Shown: piece by piece, positions 1-8,010 of the stretch
How positions within the stretch are numbered: the first letter of the stretch is position 1
Layout: each line of letters starts with the position of its first letter
Source: Streptomyces spiroverticillatus
Lineage (GTDB): Bacteria; Actinomycetota; Actinomycetes; Streptomycetales; Streptomycetaceae
Assembly: GCA_014650415.1 (NCBI GenBank)
Contig: BMUX01000006.1
Location: forward strand, 62,001 to 126,000
Length of the DNA: 64,000 nt
Direction of reading: 5' to 3'
Notes under the pieces: generated by a model
What the model was told of the DNA's origin: nothing
Seen by the model: the letters and a program-made list of their open reading frames with translations, nothing else
Databases searched by the model: none
Translations under genes and position numbers: made by a program

Positions 1-105
1 GGCGCGGTGTGAAAAGGCCCCGTGGCACCGGGGGTTCCGGTGACGCGCACCGAAGGGCACTCTGGAGGGCACGGGGGACCGGCGGCGAGCCCGGAGGCCA
101 GCGAC

Positions 106-693
106 ATGGGCGTGAGCAACACAGGCACCGGCACCAACACCTTCTGGTGGTTCGACTCCGGCCGGGTCTGCCTGGACCTCCTCGCCACCCGGGCCCGGGG
201 CCACGAACTCCTCTCCGGTGCGAAGGAGTTGGCCGAGTGGGCCGTGGGTGCGGGCCTGGTCCCCGCCGGAACCCCCCTGCGCCCCGACCCCGGCTGGACC
301 CCCCGCTTCCGCCGCCTCCGCGACCAGATCGCCGACGTCCTGGACGGCGGCAGGGGCCCCGCCCTCGACGAGGTCAACGCCCTCGCCGCCCTGCCCCCGC
401 CCGCCCCGCGCGCCGTCCGCACCCCCGACGGCACCCTCGCCCGCGCCCTGGCCGCCGAGCCCCGCTGCGAACAGCTCCTGGCCGTGCTGGCCCGGGACGC
501 CGTCGCCCTGCTCACCGACCCCGTCGCCCGCACCCGCCTGCGCCGTTGCGAGGGCGACACCTGCGACCGGCTGTACCTGGACACCTCCCGGGGGCGCCGC
601 CGCCGCTGGTGCTCCAGCGAGACCTGCGGCAACCGGGAGCGGGTCGCCCGCCACCGCCGCCGCGCGGCCGTCTCCGCCGCCGGCCGGGCGTGA
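106..693 (+). CDS. CGNR zinc-finger (ABATE-type) putative transcriptional regulator
   Basis: The protein of about 195 residues opens with the FWWFDSGRVCLDLLAT-type segment usual in the ABATE domain. It ends with a Cys-rich module carrying two cysteines in CEGDTC and two more in CSSETCGNR; the CGNR motif names the family and probably forms a treble-clef zinc finger that binds nucleic acid. These proteins are thought to be stress-responsive regulators, but the target here is unknown. I chose the ATG at 106 because GGAGG lies about 11 nt upstream; an in-frame ATG at 22 would add 28 low-complexity residues. It stands alone, 119 bp before the sigma factor gene, so it may or may not share regulation with it. 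Confidence 0.85.
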   Translation: MGVSNTGTGTNTFWWFDSGRVCLDLLATRARGHELLSGAKELAEWAVGAGLVPAGTPLRPDPGWTPRFRRLRDQIADVLDGGRGPALDEVNALAALPPPAPRAVRTPDGTLARALAAEPRCEQLLAVLARDAVALLTDPVARTRLRRCEGDTCDRLYLDTSRGRRRRWCSSETCGNRERVARHRRRAAVSAAGRA

Positions 694-812
694 GCGGGGG
701 GCGGGCGGGGATGCGTACGGAAAAGATCTTGCGCCCCCGTTGAGTCGCGGGCACCCGCCCGTCCGTATGGACCCTCGAAGAAGTTCCGACGGGGTCGACC
801 GGGAGGCTTAAG

Positions 813-1409
813 GTGCGCGAGGATGCGGCCGTGGCCGATGAACGTCCGCAGCGCGGGGCACGGCATGTTCGCAGCGCCGGGCAGGGCGACGTCAACACCC
901 CCTCCCCGGAGGAGGAGTTGATGCGTTCGCTCTACCGCGAACACGCCGGTCCGCTGCTCGCTTTCGTCCTGCGACTCGTCGCGGGGGACCGTCAGCGCGC
1001 CGAGGACGTCGTGCAGGAGACGCTCATCCGTGCCTGGAAGAACGCCGGTGCGCTCAACCGGGCCACCGGCTCCGTCCGACCCTGGCTGGTGACGGTCGCC
1101 CGTCGCATCGTCATCGACAACCACCGCAGTCGGCAGGCCCGGCCGCAGGAGGTCGATCCGTCGCCGCTGGAGGTCATGCCCGCGGAGGACGAGATCGACA
1201 AGGCGCTGTGGTTGATGACGCTCAGCGATGCACTCGACGATCTGACGCCCGCCCACCGGGAGGCGCTCGTCGAGACCTACTTCAAGGGACGTACGGTCGG
1301 TGAGGCGGCCGAAGTCCTCGGAGTGCCCAGCGGGACCGTGCGCTCCCGCGTCTTCTACGCGCTCCGCTCCATGAAACTGGCTCTTGAGGAACGAGGTGTG
1401 ACGGCATGA
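813..1409 (+). CDS. sigU: ECF RNA polymerase sigma factor, SigU-like
   Basis: This is a 198-residue ECF sigma factor. Region 2 is visible as YREHAGPLLAFVLRLVAGD followed by AEDVVQETLIRAWKN (core binding and -10 recognition). Region 4 is visible as LDDLTPAHREALVETYFKG with the helix-turn-helix GEAAEVLGVPSGTVRSRV (-35 recognition). The GTG at 813 has GGGAGG at 801-806; a downstream ATG at 921, preceded by GGAGGAGG, is a credible alternative that would remove a non-conserved 36-residue head. It overlaps the next gene by 4 nt (ATGA), which encodes its likely anti-sigma factor. The pair plus the following helicase and malic enzyme match the sigU (SCO2954) neighbourhood as I remember it; the symbol rests on that synteny. 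Confidence 0.88.
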   Translation: MREDAAVADERPQRGARHVRSAGQGDVNTPSPEEELMRSLYREHAGPLLAFVLRLVAGDRQRAEDVVQETLIRAWKNAGALNRATGSVRPWLVTVARRIVIDNHRSRQARPQEVDPSPLEVMPAEDEIDKALWLMTLSDALDDLTPAHREALVETYFKGRTVGEAAEVLGVPSGTVRSRVFYALRSMKLALEERGVTA

Positions 1410-2173
1410 GTGCACAGGACAGCGAGTCGGTCCACGACGCCGTCGCCGCCTACTCCCTCGGCATTCTGGACGAGTCCGAGGCCACCGCCTTCGAGGCCCA
1501 CCTGGCGGGCTGCGACTACTGCGCCGCCCAGCTCGACGACTTCGCGGGGATGGAGCCGATGCTCGCCGCGCTGGCCGAACCCCCGGGCCCGCCAAGGGAG
1601 TTGACGCCCCCGAGCCCGGCCCTGCTCGCGAACCTCGTCGGCGAGGTCGCCGTACAGCGCAGCCAGCAGGCCCGTCGCAAGAGGCGCGGCCTTTACCTGG
1701 TGGCGGCCGCCGCCGCGGTCGTCATCGGCGGTTCGAGTGCTGTCGTCCTCGCGGCGGCGGACAACGGCCCCGGACGCCTCCAGGCCGCCCCCGACCCCCA
1801 CCCCACCAGCCCCGCCGAGGACGCCTTCTTCCACCACATGGAGAAGAAGACGCAGGCCACCGACCCGGTCACGAAGGTCACGGCCGTCGTCGGCACCGAG
1901 AAGAAGGGCTGGGGCACCCACACCGTCCTGGAGCTGAAGAATGTGAAGGGCCCGCTGAAGTGCAGCCTGGTCGCCGTCTCCAAGAAGGGCGAGGAGGAGG
2001 TCGTCAGCAGCTGGTCGGTCCCGAAGTGGGGGTACGGCATCCCCGACAGCCCCCACAAGGCCGCCAAGAACCCGCTCTACGTGCACGGCGGAGCGGCCAT
2101 GGACGTCAACGAGATCGACCACTTCGAGGTCCGGACATTCGACGGCAAATCACTGGTCAAAGTCGAGGCCTGA
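1406..2173 (+). CDS. rsuA: Zinc-binding membrane anti-sigma factor (RsuA-like)
   Basis: This 255-residue protein has an N-terminal anti-sigma domain with the H-x3-C-x2-C signature (HLAGCDYC, residues about 32-39) of the zinc-binding ZAS family. One transmembrane helix follows (GLYLVAAAAAVVIGGSSAVV, residues about 95-115). The rest is an exported domain of about 130 residues rich in Lys and Gly with no recognised enzyme motif. It should hold SigU at the membrane and release it on an envelope signal. Translation is coupled to sigU through the ATGA overlap, which favours stoichiometric synthesis. The external domain is probably the sensor, but its ligand cannot be read from the sequence. Confidence 0.87.
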   Translation: MSAQDSESVHDAVAAYSLGILDESEATAFEAHLAGCDYCAAQLDDFAGMEPMLAALAEPPGPPRELTPPSPALLANLVGEVAVQRSQQARRKRRGLYLVAAAAAVVIGGSSAVVLAAADNGPGRLQAAPDPHPTSPAEDAFFHHMEKKTQATDPVTKVTAVVGTEKKGWGTHTVLELKNVKGPLKCSLVAVSKKGEEEVVSSWSVPKWGYGIPDSPHKAAKNPLYVHGGAAMDVNEIDHFEVRTFDGKSLVKVEA

Positions 2174-2234
2174 CATAACGGTCCCCTTCGCGTACGGTTG
2201 ACGGCTGCCCAGTGCACGTCAGAAGGGGGCCTCG

Positions 2235-4589
2235 GTGGCCGCGCAGGATGCCGCTGTCGATTCGGTCCGCGACCGTGAAATCGGCGTGGAACAGGATCAT
2301 CTGGATCAGGTGTACCGCCGTCTTGAGGAGAAGATCCACGAGGCCGAGTTCCTGATGAACGACGCCGCCCAGCGGGGTCAGGTCGGCACGCCCGGCGCGC
2401 TCGCCGAGCGCGACGCGCAGGTCTTCCGGGCGGGGGTGCACCTCAACCGTCTCAACAACGAGTTCGAGGACTTCCTCTTCGGCCGGATCGACCTGCTCCA
2501 CGGCAAGGACGGCAAGAAGGGCCCGGACGGCGCGTTCACGTCCGTGGAGCCCGCCGACGACGCCGTACGGGAGGACCTCACCGCCGACATCGGCGAGACC
2601 CTCCACATCGGCCGCATCGGGGTCCTGGACTCCGACTACGCGCCGCTGGTGATCGACTGGCGGGCGCCCGCCGCCGCGCCGTTCTACCGCTCCACGCCCA
2701 AGGACCCGGGCCGGGTCGTGCGCCGGCGCGTCATCCGCTCCAAGGGCCGCCAGGTCCTCGGCGTCGAGGACGACCTGATGCGGCCCGAGCTGACCGCCTT
2801 CCTGAACGGCGACAAGCTCGCCGTGATCGGCGACGGCGCGCTGATGGCCGCCCTCGGGCAGGCCCGCAGCCACACCATGCGCGACATCGTCTCCTCCATC
2901 CAGGCCGAGCAGGACCTCGTCATCCGGGCCCCCGCCGCCTCGGTCACCGAGGTCGCGGGCGGCCCGGGCACCGGCAAGACCGCCGTCGCCCTGCACCGCG
3001 CCGCGTACCTCCTCTACCAGGACCGCAGGCGCTACGCGGGCGGCATCCTGATCGTCTCGCCGACCCCGCTGCTCGTCTCGTACACCGAGGGCGTCCTGCC
3101 CTCCCTCGGCGAGGAGGGCCAGGTCGCGATCCGCGCGCTGGGCTCCCTCGTCGACGGGGCCGAGGCGACGACGTACGACGAACCGAACATCGCCCGCATC
3201 AAGGGCTCCTCCCGCATGCTCAAGGTGCTCCGCAAGGCCGCCAGGGGCGCGCTGGAGACGCCGGGCGCCCCCGTGGCGGAGGAAGAGGGCCAGCTGTCCT
3301 TCGGGGACTTCGGCGACCCGGAGGAAGAGGCTCCGCAGGCCGTACGGACCGACCTGCTGCGGGTCGTGGCGTTCGGCGCGCGCCTGGAGCTGGAGGCCGG
3401 CGACCTCCAGCGCATCCGCAACACCGTCCTGTCCGGCACCGCCCCGGTCAACCTGCTGCGCCCGCGCGCCCGCAAGCTCCTCCTGGACGCCCTGTGGGCC
3501 AAGTCCAACGGCCGCGCCCGCTACACCGACCCGGAGCTGGCCGCCGAGCTGCGCTCCTCCTTCGACGACGACGTCTCGTCCGAGGACTCCTTCCTGGCCT
3601 TCCTGAGCGCCTGGTGGCCGGAGCTGACCCCGCGCGGCGTCCTCGCCGACATGGCCGACGAGAAGCGCCTCGCCCGCTGGGCCCGGCGCATCCTCAACCC
3701 GCGCGAGGTCCGCCAGCTCGCCCGCTCCCTCAAGCGCGACGAGCTGTCCGTGCACGACGTCGCCCTCCTCGACGAGCTCCAGCTCCTCCTGGGCACGCCC
3801 GCGCGTCCGAAGAAGAAGCGCGAGTACGACCCGCTGGACGCCCTCACCGGCCTCGAGGAGCTGATGCCGCAGCGCGAGGAGACCCAGTGGGAGCGCGCCG
3901 AGCGCCTGGCCGCCGAGCGCACCGAATACGCGCACGTCATCGTCGACGAGGCGCAGGACCTCACCCCCATGCAGTGGCGCATGGTCGGCCGGCGCGGACG
4001 CACCGCGACCTGGACGATCGTGGGCGACGCCGCCCAGTCCTCCTGGACCGACCCCCAGGAGGCCGCCGAGGCCCGCGACGAGGCCCTGGGCTCGCGCCCG
4101 CGCCGCACGTTCGAACTGACGGTCAACTACCGCAACCCGGCGGAGATCGCCGAGCTGGCGGCCAAGGTCCTGGCGCTGGCCGCCCCCGACATGCAGTCGC
4201 CGCGTGCGGTGCGGTCGACGGGGGTCGTGCCGCGATTCGTCTCCGTACGAGACGATCTTGAGTCGTCCGTACGGGAGGAGGCCCGGCGCCTCCTGGAGCA
4301 GGTGGACGGCACCGTCGGCGTCGTCGTCGCGATGAACCGGCGCGCCCAGGCGCGGCGTTGGCTCGCGGACCTGGGGGAGCGGGTGGTCGCGCTCGGCAGC
4401 CTGGAGGCGAAGGGGCTGGAGTACGACGCGACGGTGGTCGTGTCGCCCGCGGAGATCGCCGAGGAGTCCCCGGCGGGGCTGCGGGTGCTGTACGTGGCGC
4501 TGACGCGTGCGACGCAGCAGCTCACGGTCGTGTCGGGGAAGCGGGACACCCCTGATGAGGACGGGGTTCCGGCGCTGCTGCGGGACTGA
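2235..4589 (+). CDS. HelD-like UvrD-family ATPase (RNA polymerase remodelling)
   Basis: The 784-residue protein has a charged helical N-terminus expected to form the coiled coil that enters the RNA polymerase secondary channel. A Walker A motif GGPGTGKTA lies near residue 240, the DEAQD Walker B near residue 575, VNYRNPAEI in motif IV, and motifs V and VI in LEAKGLEYDATVVV and LYVALTRATQQL. The layout is that of actinobacterial class II HelD/HelR proteins, which strip RNA polymerase from nucleic acid and in some species protect it from rifamycins. The GTG at 2235 follows an AGAAGGGGG ribosome site. I see no rifamycin-associated inverted repeat upstream, so I call HelD-like rather than HelR. 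It ends just before a sigma-R-like promoter. Confidence 0.85.
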   Translation: MAAQDAAVDSVRDREIGVEQDHLDQVYRRLEEKIHEAEFLMNDAAQRGQVGTPGALAERDAQVFRAGVHLNRLNNEFEDFLFGRIDLLHGKDGKKGPDGAFTSVEPADDAVREDLTADIGETLHIGRIGVLDSDYAPLVIDWRAPAAAPFYRSTPKDPGRVVRRRVIRSKGRQVLGVEDDLMRPELTAFLNGDKLAVIGDGALMAALGQARSHTMRDIVSSIQAEQDLVIRAPAASVTEVAGGPGTGKTAVALHRAAYLLYQDRRRYAGGILIVSPTPLLVSYTEGVLPSLGEEGQVAIRALGSLVDGAEATTYDEPNIARIKGSSRMLKVLRKAARGALETPGAPVAEEEGQLSFGDFGDPEEEAPQAVRTDLLRVVAFGARLELEAGDLQRIRNTVLSGTAPVNLLRPRARKLLLDALWAKSNGRARYTDPELAAELRSSFDDDVSSEDSFLAFLSAWWPELTPRGVLADMADEKRLARWARRILNPREVRQLARSLKRDELSVHDVALLDELQLLLGTPARPKKKREYDPLDALTGLEELMPQREETQWERAERLAAERTEYAHVIVDEAQDLTPMQWRMVGRRGRTATWTIVGDAAQSSWTDPQEAAEARDEALGSRPRRTFELTVNYRNPAEIAELAAKVLALAAPDMQSPRAVRSTGVVPRFVSVRDDLESSVREEARRLLEQVDGTVGVVVAMNRRAQARRWLADLGERVVALGSLEAKGLEYDATVVVSPAEIAEESPAGLRVLYVALTRATQQLTVVSGKRDTPDEDGVPALLRD

Positions 4590-4610
4590 TTTCGAGTCAA
4601 CTGCCCTACT

Positions 4611-4637
4611 GGGAATCACTTCCGTGGAGGGTTTGTT
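4611..4637 (+). promoter_or_regulatory. Sigma-R type promoter (GGGAAT-N18-GTT)
   Basis: GGGAAT at 4611-4616 is followed after exactly 18 nt by GTT at 4635-4637, which equals the remembered sigma-R (disulfide-stress) consensus. Transcription should start near 4644 and can serve only the non-coding RNA that follows, because a strong terminator ends at 4796. Confidence 0.6.
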
Positions 4638-4643
4638 AGTCTC

Positions 4644-4796
4644 GAATGTGACACCGGCTCGATCCAAGCCCCCGGGCCCAACCTTAGTCGCTTCGAGCGA
4701 CCACTTGCCGCGAGGCGAGCATGGCGGGCCGGTGTCGCTTGACTGTTGAGGAAGAGGTCCGGAGCGCTCTTTTGAGCACTCCGGACCTCTTTTTTT
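4644..4796 (+). ncRNA. Structured intergenic small RNA, putative
   Basis: No convincing reading frame lies between the helicase and the malic enzyme, but about 150 nt are strongly structured. The outer stem pairs 4648-4658 with 4728-4738 (11 bp, one G-U). Inside are a 6-bp hairpin 4687-4692/4696-4701 and a 6-bp hairpin 4704-4709/4714-4719 closed by a GCGA (GNRA) tetraloop. A C-rich unpaired stretch CCCCCGGGCCC lies near 4669-4679. The transcript would end at the terminator at 4754-4796. A sigma-R-like promoter sits at the 5' side, so the RNA may be induced by thiol stress. The unpaired C-rich loop could pair with ribosome-binding sites. It does not show the two C-loop hairpins of the 6C RNA family. 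I cannot name its family. Confidence 0.55.
4754..4796 (+). terminator. Intrinsic terminator with T-tract
   Basis: A 16-bp stem (4754-4769 with 4774-4789, one C-A mismatch) closes a TTTT loop and is followed by seven T residues. It is the most canonical terminator in the window and defines the 3' end of the small RNA. Confidence 0.92.
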
Positions 4797-4830
4797 GGGG
4801 CTTCCGCCAGAGGGCAGGTTCTCGTATGGT

Positions 4831-4844
4831 GGAAAACAGTTTCC
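4831..4844. promoter_or_regulatory. IclR-type palindrome upstream of malic enzyme
   Basis: GGAAAACAGTTTCC has 5-nt arms GGAAA/TTTCC around a 4-nt centre, the form used by IclR-family regulators such as IclR and AllR. It lies 119 bp upstream of the malic enzyme start and just downstream of the RNA terminator, so it could control the malic enzyme promoter. The cognate regulator is unknown; an IclR gene lies at 31273 but is not adjacent. Confidence 0.4.
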
Positions 4845-4962
4845 GAAAATGAAGCGCCCATTACCTGCTACCCGCCGGTAGGTGCGACGATCGGACTGCG
4901 TTGCCCGGTTTCGGACCGGAGCGGCGTAGCAATGAAGCTAGGGAAAGCAGAGGAAGTCGGCC

Positions 4963-6408
4963 ATGGCAACGGCGCCCAGCGTCTCGTACTCGATGACGGT
5001 CCGACTGGAGGTGCCCGCGAGCGGCACCTCGGTCAGCCAGCTCACCTCGGCCGTCGAAGCCTCCGGCGGCTCCGTGACCGGCCTCGACGTCACCGCATCC
5101 GGCCACGAGAAGCTGCGGATCGACGTCACGATCGCCGCCACCTCGACCTCGCACGCCGACGAGATCGTCGAGAAGCTGCGCGGCGTCGAGGGGGTCGTGC
5201 TCGGGAAGGTCTCCGACCGTACGTTCCTGATGCACCTCGGCGGCAAGATCGAGATGGCGTCCAAGCACCCCATCCGCAACCGTGACGACCTCTCGATGAT
5301 CTACACGCCGGGCGTCGCCCGCGTCTGCATGGCCATCGCCGAGAACCCCGAGGATGCGCGCCGCCTCACCATCAAGCGCAACACCGTCGCGGTCGTCACC
5401 GACGGCTCCGCGGTGCTGGGCCTGGGCAACATCGGCCCGATGGCCGCCATGCCGGTCATGGAGGGCAAGGCGGCCCTCTTCAAGCGCTTCGCCGACATCG
5501 ACGCCTGGCCGATCTGTCTGGACACCCAGGACACCGACGAGATCGTCTCCATCGTCAAGGCCATCGCCCCCGGCTTCGCGGGCATCAACCTGGAGGACAT
5601 CTCCGCGCCGCGCTGCTTCGAGATCGAGGCCCGGCTGCGCGAGGCCCTGGACATTCCGGTCTTCCACGACGACCAGCACGGCACCGCGATTGTGGTCCTC
5701 GCCTCACTGACGAACGCACTGCGGGTCGTCGGCAAGTCCATCGGTGACGTCCGCGTCGTCATGTCGGGCGCCGGCGCCGCCGGTACGGCCATCCTCAAGC
5801 TCCTCATCGCGGCGGGCGTCAAGCACGCCGTCGTCGCCGACATCCACGGCGTGGTGCACGCCGGGCGCGAGGACCTGGTCTCCGCCGACGCTCCCGGTGC
5901 CGGCGGCGCCGCGCTGCGCTGGATCGCCGACAACACCAACCCCGAAGGGGTGACGGGCACCCTCAAGGAGGCCGTCGTCGGTGCCGACGTCTTCATCGGC
6001 GTCTCCGCCCCGAACGTCCTCAACGGTGACGACGTGGCCGCCATGGCGGAGGGCTCCATCGTCTTCGCGCTGGCCAACCCCGACCCGGAGGTCGAGCCCT
6101 CAATCGCCCGTCAGACGGCGGCAGTTGTGGCCACCGGCCGCTCGGACTTCCCGAACCAGATCAACAACGTGCTGGTCTTCCCCGGCGTCTTCCGCGGCCT
6201 CCTGGACGCGCAGTCGCGGACCGTCAACACGGAGATGATGCTGGCCGCCGCGAGCGCGCTGGCCGACGTCGTCACCGAGGACGAGCTGAACCCGAACTAC
6301 ATCATCCCGTCGGTCTTCAACGACAAGGTCGCGGGTGCCGTGGCGGGCGCCGTCCGCACCGCCGCCAAGGCCGCGGGCGCGACTGTGACGGGTCCCACGT
6401 CCGCCTGA
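4963..6408 (+). CDS. NAD(P)-dependent malic enzyme with N-terminal ACT domain
   Basis: The 481-residue enzyme oxidatively decarboxylates malate to pyruvate. Residues about 8-85 form an ACT-like regulatory domain (SVSYSMTVRLEVP). The malic domain follows with YTPGVARVC (catalytic Tyr), KRNTVAVVTDGSAVLGLGN, the metal-binding region EDISAPRCFEIE and DDQHGTAIV. The nucleotide-binding fold shows SGAGAAGTAILKLL. The ATG at 4963 has AGAGGAAG upstream. It is monocistronic, behind an IclR-like palindrome and before a 365-bp gap. Whether it prefers NAD or NADP cannot be decided by eye. Two malic enzymes are usual in Streptomyces; the position next to sigU and hup matches the one I remember as SCO2951. 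Confidence 0.93.
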   Translation: MATAPSVSYSMTVRLEVPASGTSVSQLTSAVEASGGSVTGLDVTASGHEKLRIDVTIAATSTSHADEIVEKLRGVEGVVLGKVSDRTFLMHLGGKIEMASKHPIRNRDDLSMIYTPGVARVCMAIAENPEDARRLTIKRNTVAVVTDGSAVLGLGNIGPMAAMPVMEGKAALFKRFADIDAWPICLDTQDTDEIVSIVKAIAPGFAGINLEDISAPRCFEIEARLREALDIPVFHDDQHGTAIVVLASLTNALRVVGKSIGDVRVVMSGAGAAGTAILKLLIAAGVKHAVVADIHGVVHAGREDLVSADAPGAGGAALRWIADNTNPEGVTGTLKEAVVGADVFIGVSAPNVLNGDDVAAMAEGSIVFALANPDPEVEPSIARQTAAVVATGRSDFPNQINNVLVFPGVFRGLLDAQSRTVNTEMMLAAASALADVVTEDELNPNYIIPSVFNDKVAGAVAGAVRTAAKAAGATVTGPTSA

Positions 6409-6532
6409 CGCGCGGCGCGTCGCGGGTCGCGGCGTATCCGGGGCACCTCTAGGGTGGCGGGCAATGAGCCTGCGGAACCCGGTCGTCCCGGGGGCCGCGG
6501 CCCGTAAGCAGTCCGCGACAGTGAAGTCGACG

Positions 6533-6561
6533 GAGCGTCACGACACGAGGCAGTGACGCTC
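6533..6561. promoter_or_regulatory. Inverted repeat in the malic enzyme-hup intergenic region
   Basis: GAGCGTCAC (6533-6541) and GTGACGCTC (6553-6561) form a perfect 9-bp stem with an 11-nt loop. A second 7-bp hairpin lies at 6646-6664. The 365-bp gap 6409-6773 has no gene; it holds the end of the malic enzyme transcript and the promoter and leader of hup. The first hairpin may be the malic enzyme terminator (no T-tract), the second part of the hup leader. Confidence 0.45.
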
Positions 6562-6773
6562 TCCTGGTGACCTTCGGGTGACTCTGCCGGGTGCCGGATT
6601 GGCTTTCCCGCCGCTGGTGGGGGCAGGATGCGTAACCGGGCGCGAGGGTCTGAACACCAGACCCGGTCCGGGGACTGTCCTAGAGCCCTGGCAGCATCGG
6701 CTTCGCTGTGCCCCAACATGCGGCTCCGCCGCGTGGCACGCCTCACAGGCAAGAAGAACACGGGAGTAACAAC

Positions 6774-7055
6774 ATGAACCGCAGTGAGCTGGTGGCCGCC
6801 CTGGCCGACCGCGCCGAGGTGACCCGCAAGGACGCCGACGCCGTGCTGGCCGCGCTCGCCGAGACCGTCGGCGAGATCGTCGCCAAGGGCGACGAGAAGG
6901 TCACCATCCCCGGCTTCCTGACCTTCGAGCGCACCCACCGTGCCGCTCGTACCGCTCGTAACCCGCAGACCGGCGACCCGATCCAGATCCCGGCCGGTTA
7001 CAGCGTGAAGGTCTCCGCGGGCTCCAAGCTCAAGGAAGCCGCCAAGGGCAAGTAA
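6774..7055 (+). CDS. hupA: HU-family nucleoid protein
   Basis: The 93-residue protein is a short HU homologue. It has the N-terminal helical dimerisation part (MNRSELVAALADRAEVTRKD), the GEIVAKGDEKVTIPGFLTFE turn, and the DNA-bending arm with ARTARNPQTGDPIQIPA. It lacks the Lys/Ala-rich tail of HupS, so it is the HupA (HU1) type found in vegetative growth, and it should bend and compact DNA. Its ATG is preceded by CACGGGAG. A 17-bp stem follows the stop codon. The long structured region upstream suggests growth-dependent transcription control, but I cannot define the promoter. Confidence 0.96.
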   Translation: MNRSELVAALADRAEVTRKDADAVLAALAETVGEIVAKGDEKVTIPGFLTFERTHRAARTARNPQTGDPIQIPAGYSVKVSAGSKLKEAAKGK

Positions 7056-7083
7056 CACCCCCAGGCGACACAGGCTGAACCTT

Positions 7084-7125
7084 CAGGGGGCGGCCGTCCG
7101 GAATACGACGGACGGGCGCCCCCTG
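7084..7125. terminator. Bidirectional stem-loop between hup and the HAD gene
   Basis: A 17-bp stem with one mismatch (7084-7100 with 7109-7125) lies between convergent genes. There is no T-tract, as is common in Streptomyces. Confidence 0.75.
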
Positions 7126-7144
7126 TGGTGTGTCCGGGTGCCGT

Positions 7145-7783
7145 CTAGCTGTCTGCGATGTGTACGTCCTCCAGGGAGGCGTACAGGTACGTCCTGGGCC
7201 CCGGCTCGATCCCGGGCACCGACGGGACCGCCAGGAGCCTGCAGCCCGCCGCCAGCGCCGCCTGGGCGCCCGTGGGGGTGTCCTCCACGGCCAGACACTC
7301 CGCCGGGTCCGCGCCGAGCGCCCTCGCGGCGGCCAGGTACGGGTCCGGGTGGGGCTTGCCGCGCTCCGTCTCGCCCTGCGTGATGGAGGCGGCGAAGCGT
7401 TCCGCGCCCAGTCCCTTCAGCACCAGGTCCGCGACCTTCCGCTCGGACGCGGTGACCAGGGCGACGGGGATCCCCAGCTCCCGGGCCCGGTCCAGGAGGC
7501 GCATCGCGCCCGGCTGGACGCTCACCCCGGCCGCCACCAGCTCCGTGAACTCCCGGTCCAGGCGCTCCGCCGTGCCCAGGACGCCGTGCCGGTCGGCGAA
7601 GAGTGCGGCGGCGGTGTCGATGGCGGCCCCGGCGAAGGGGGCCAGCACCTCGGGCGCGGGCTCGATGCCGTGCTCCTCCAGCAGGGCGGCGACCACCTCC
7701 AGCCACTGGTGCTCGGTGTCGACGAGGGTGCCGTCCATGTCGCAGAGCAGGGCGGCGGGGCGGGGGAGTGCGGGCAGGGTCAT
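7145..7783 (-). CDS. HAD-superfamily phosphatase (beta-phosphoglucomutase/phosphatase-like)
   Basis: The 212-residue protein has all HAD motifs. Motif I is DMDGTLVDTE (nucleophile Asp and acid/base Asp), motif II is VALVTAS, the motif III Lys is in ERGKPHPDPY, and motif IV is AVEDTPTGAQAALAAG. A helical cap between motifs I and II makes it a subfamily I member acting on small phosphorylated substrates such as sugar phosphates; the substrate cannot be read. The start at 7783 follows a GAGAGG-like site. It converges with hup across a stem-loop and is divergent from the long membrane protein gene at 8011. Confidence 0.88.
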   Translation of the reverse strand: MTLPALPRPAALLCDMDGTLVDTEHQWLEVVAALLEEHGIEPAPEVLAPFAGAAIDTAAALFADRHGVLGTAERLDREFTELVAAGVSVQPGAMRLLDRARELGIPVALVTASERKVADLVLKGLGAERFAASITQGETERGKPHPDPYLAAARALGADPAECLAVEDTPTGAQAALAAGCRLLAVPSVPGIEPGPRTYLYASLEDVHIADS

Positions 7784-8010
7784 GGGCGGCCTCTCGGGTT
7801 GCTGCGGATGCGTGATCGGTGCGCGCAGTGTGCCGGGGCCACGTGAACACTTGGTGGGTGTACGGGGCAAGGGGTTGGCCGCAGGAGGTTGCCGGTGGGC
7901 CCTGAGCGCCTGCCGGGGACGCTGGGGCGGCGGGGCGCGCCCCAAGTGCCCGGGGGCGTTGACGGAGCCCCTGGGGCGCTGGATCGTGGACCGGACCGGG
8001 GACGCCTCAT

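Noticed and set aside
2170..2234. Rifamycin-associated element upstream of the HelD-like gene
   Set aside because: No 19-bp inverted repeat of that type is visible, so I did not call HelR.
2157..4667. Minus-strand open frame of about 836 codons
   Set aside because: It is antisense to the HelD-like gene and has no recognisable motif.
4507..4749. Short plus-strand frame across the helicase end and the small RNA
   Set aside because: It overlaps a real gene in another frame and a strongly folded RNA, and lacks conservation-like features.
4644..4796. Identification of the small RNA as the actinobacterial 6C RNA
   Set aside because: The 6C family needs two hairpins with C-rich loops; here the loops are UCG and GCGA, and the C-run lies between helices.
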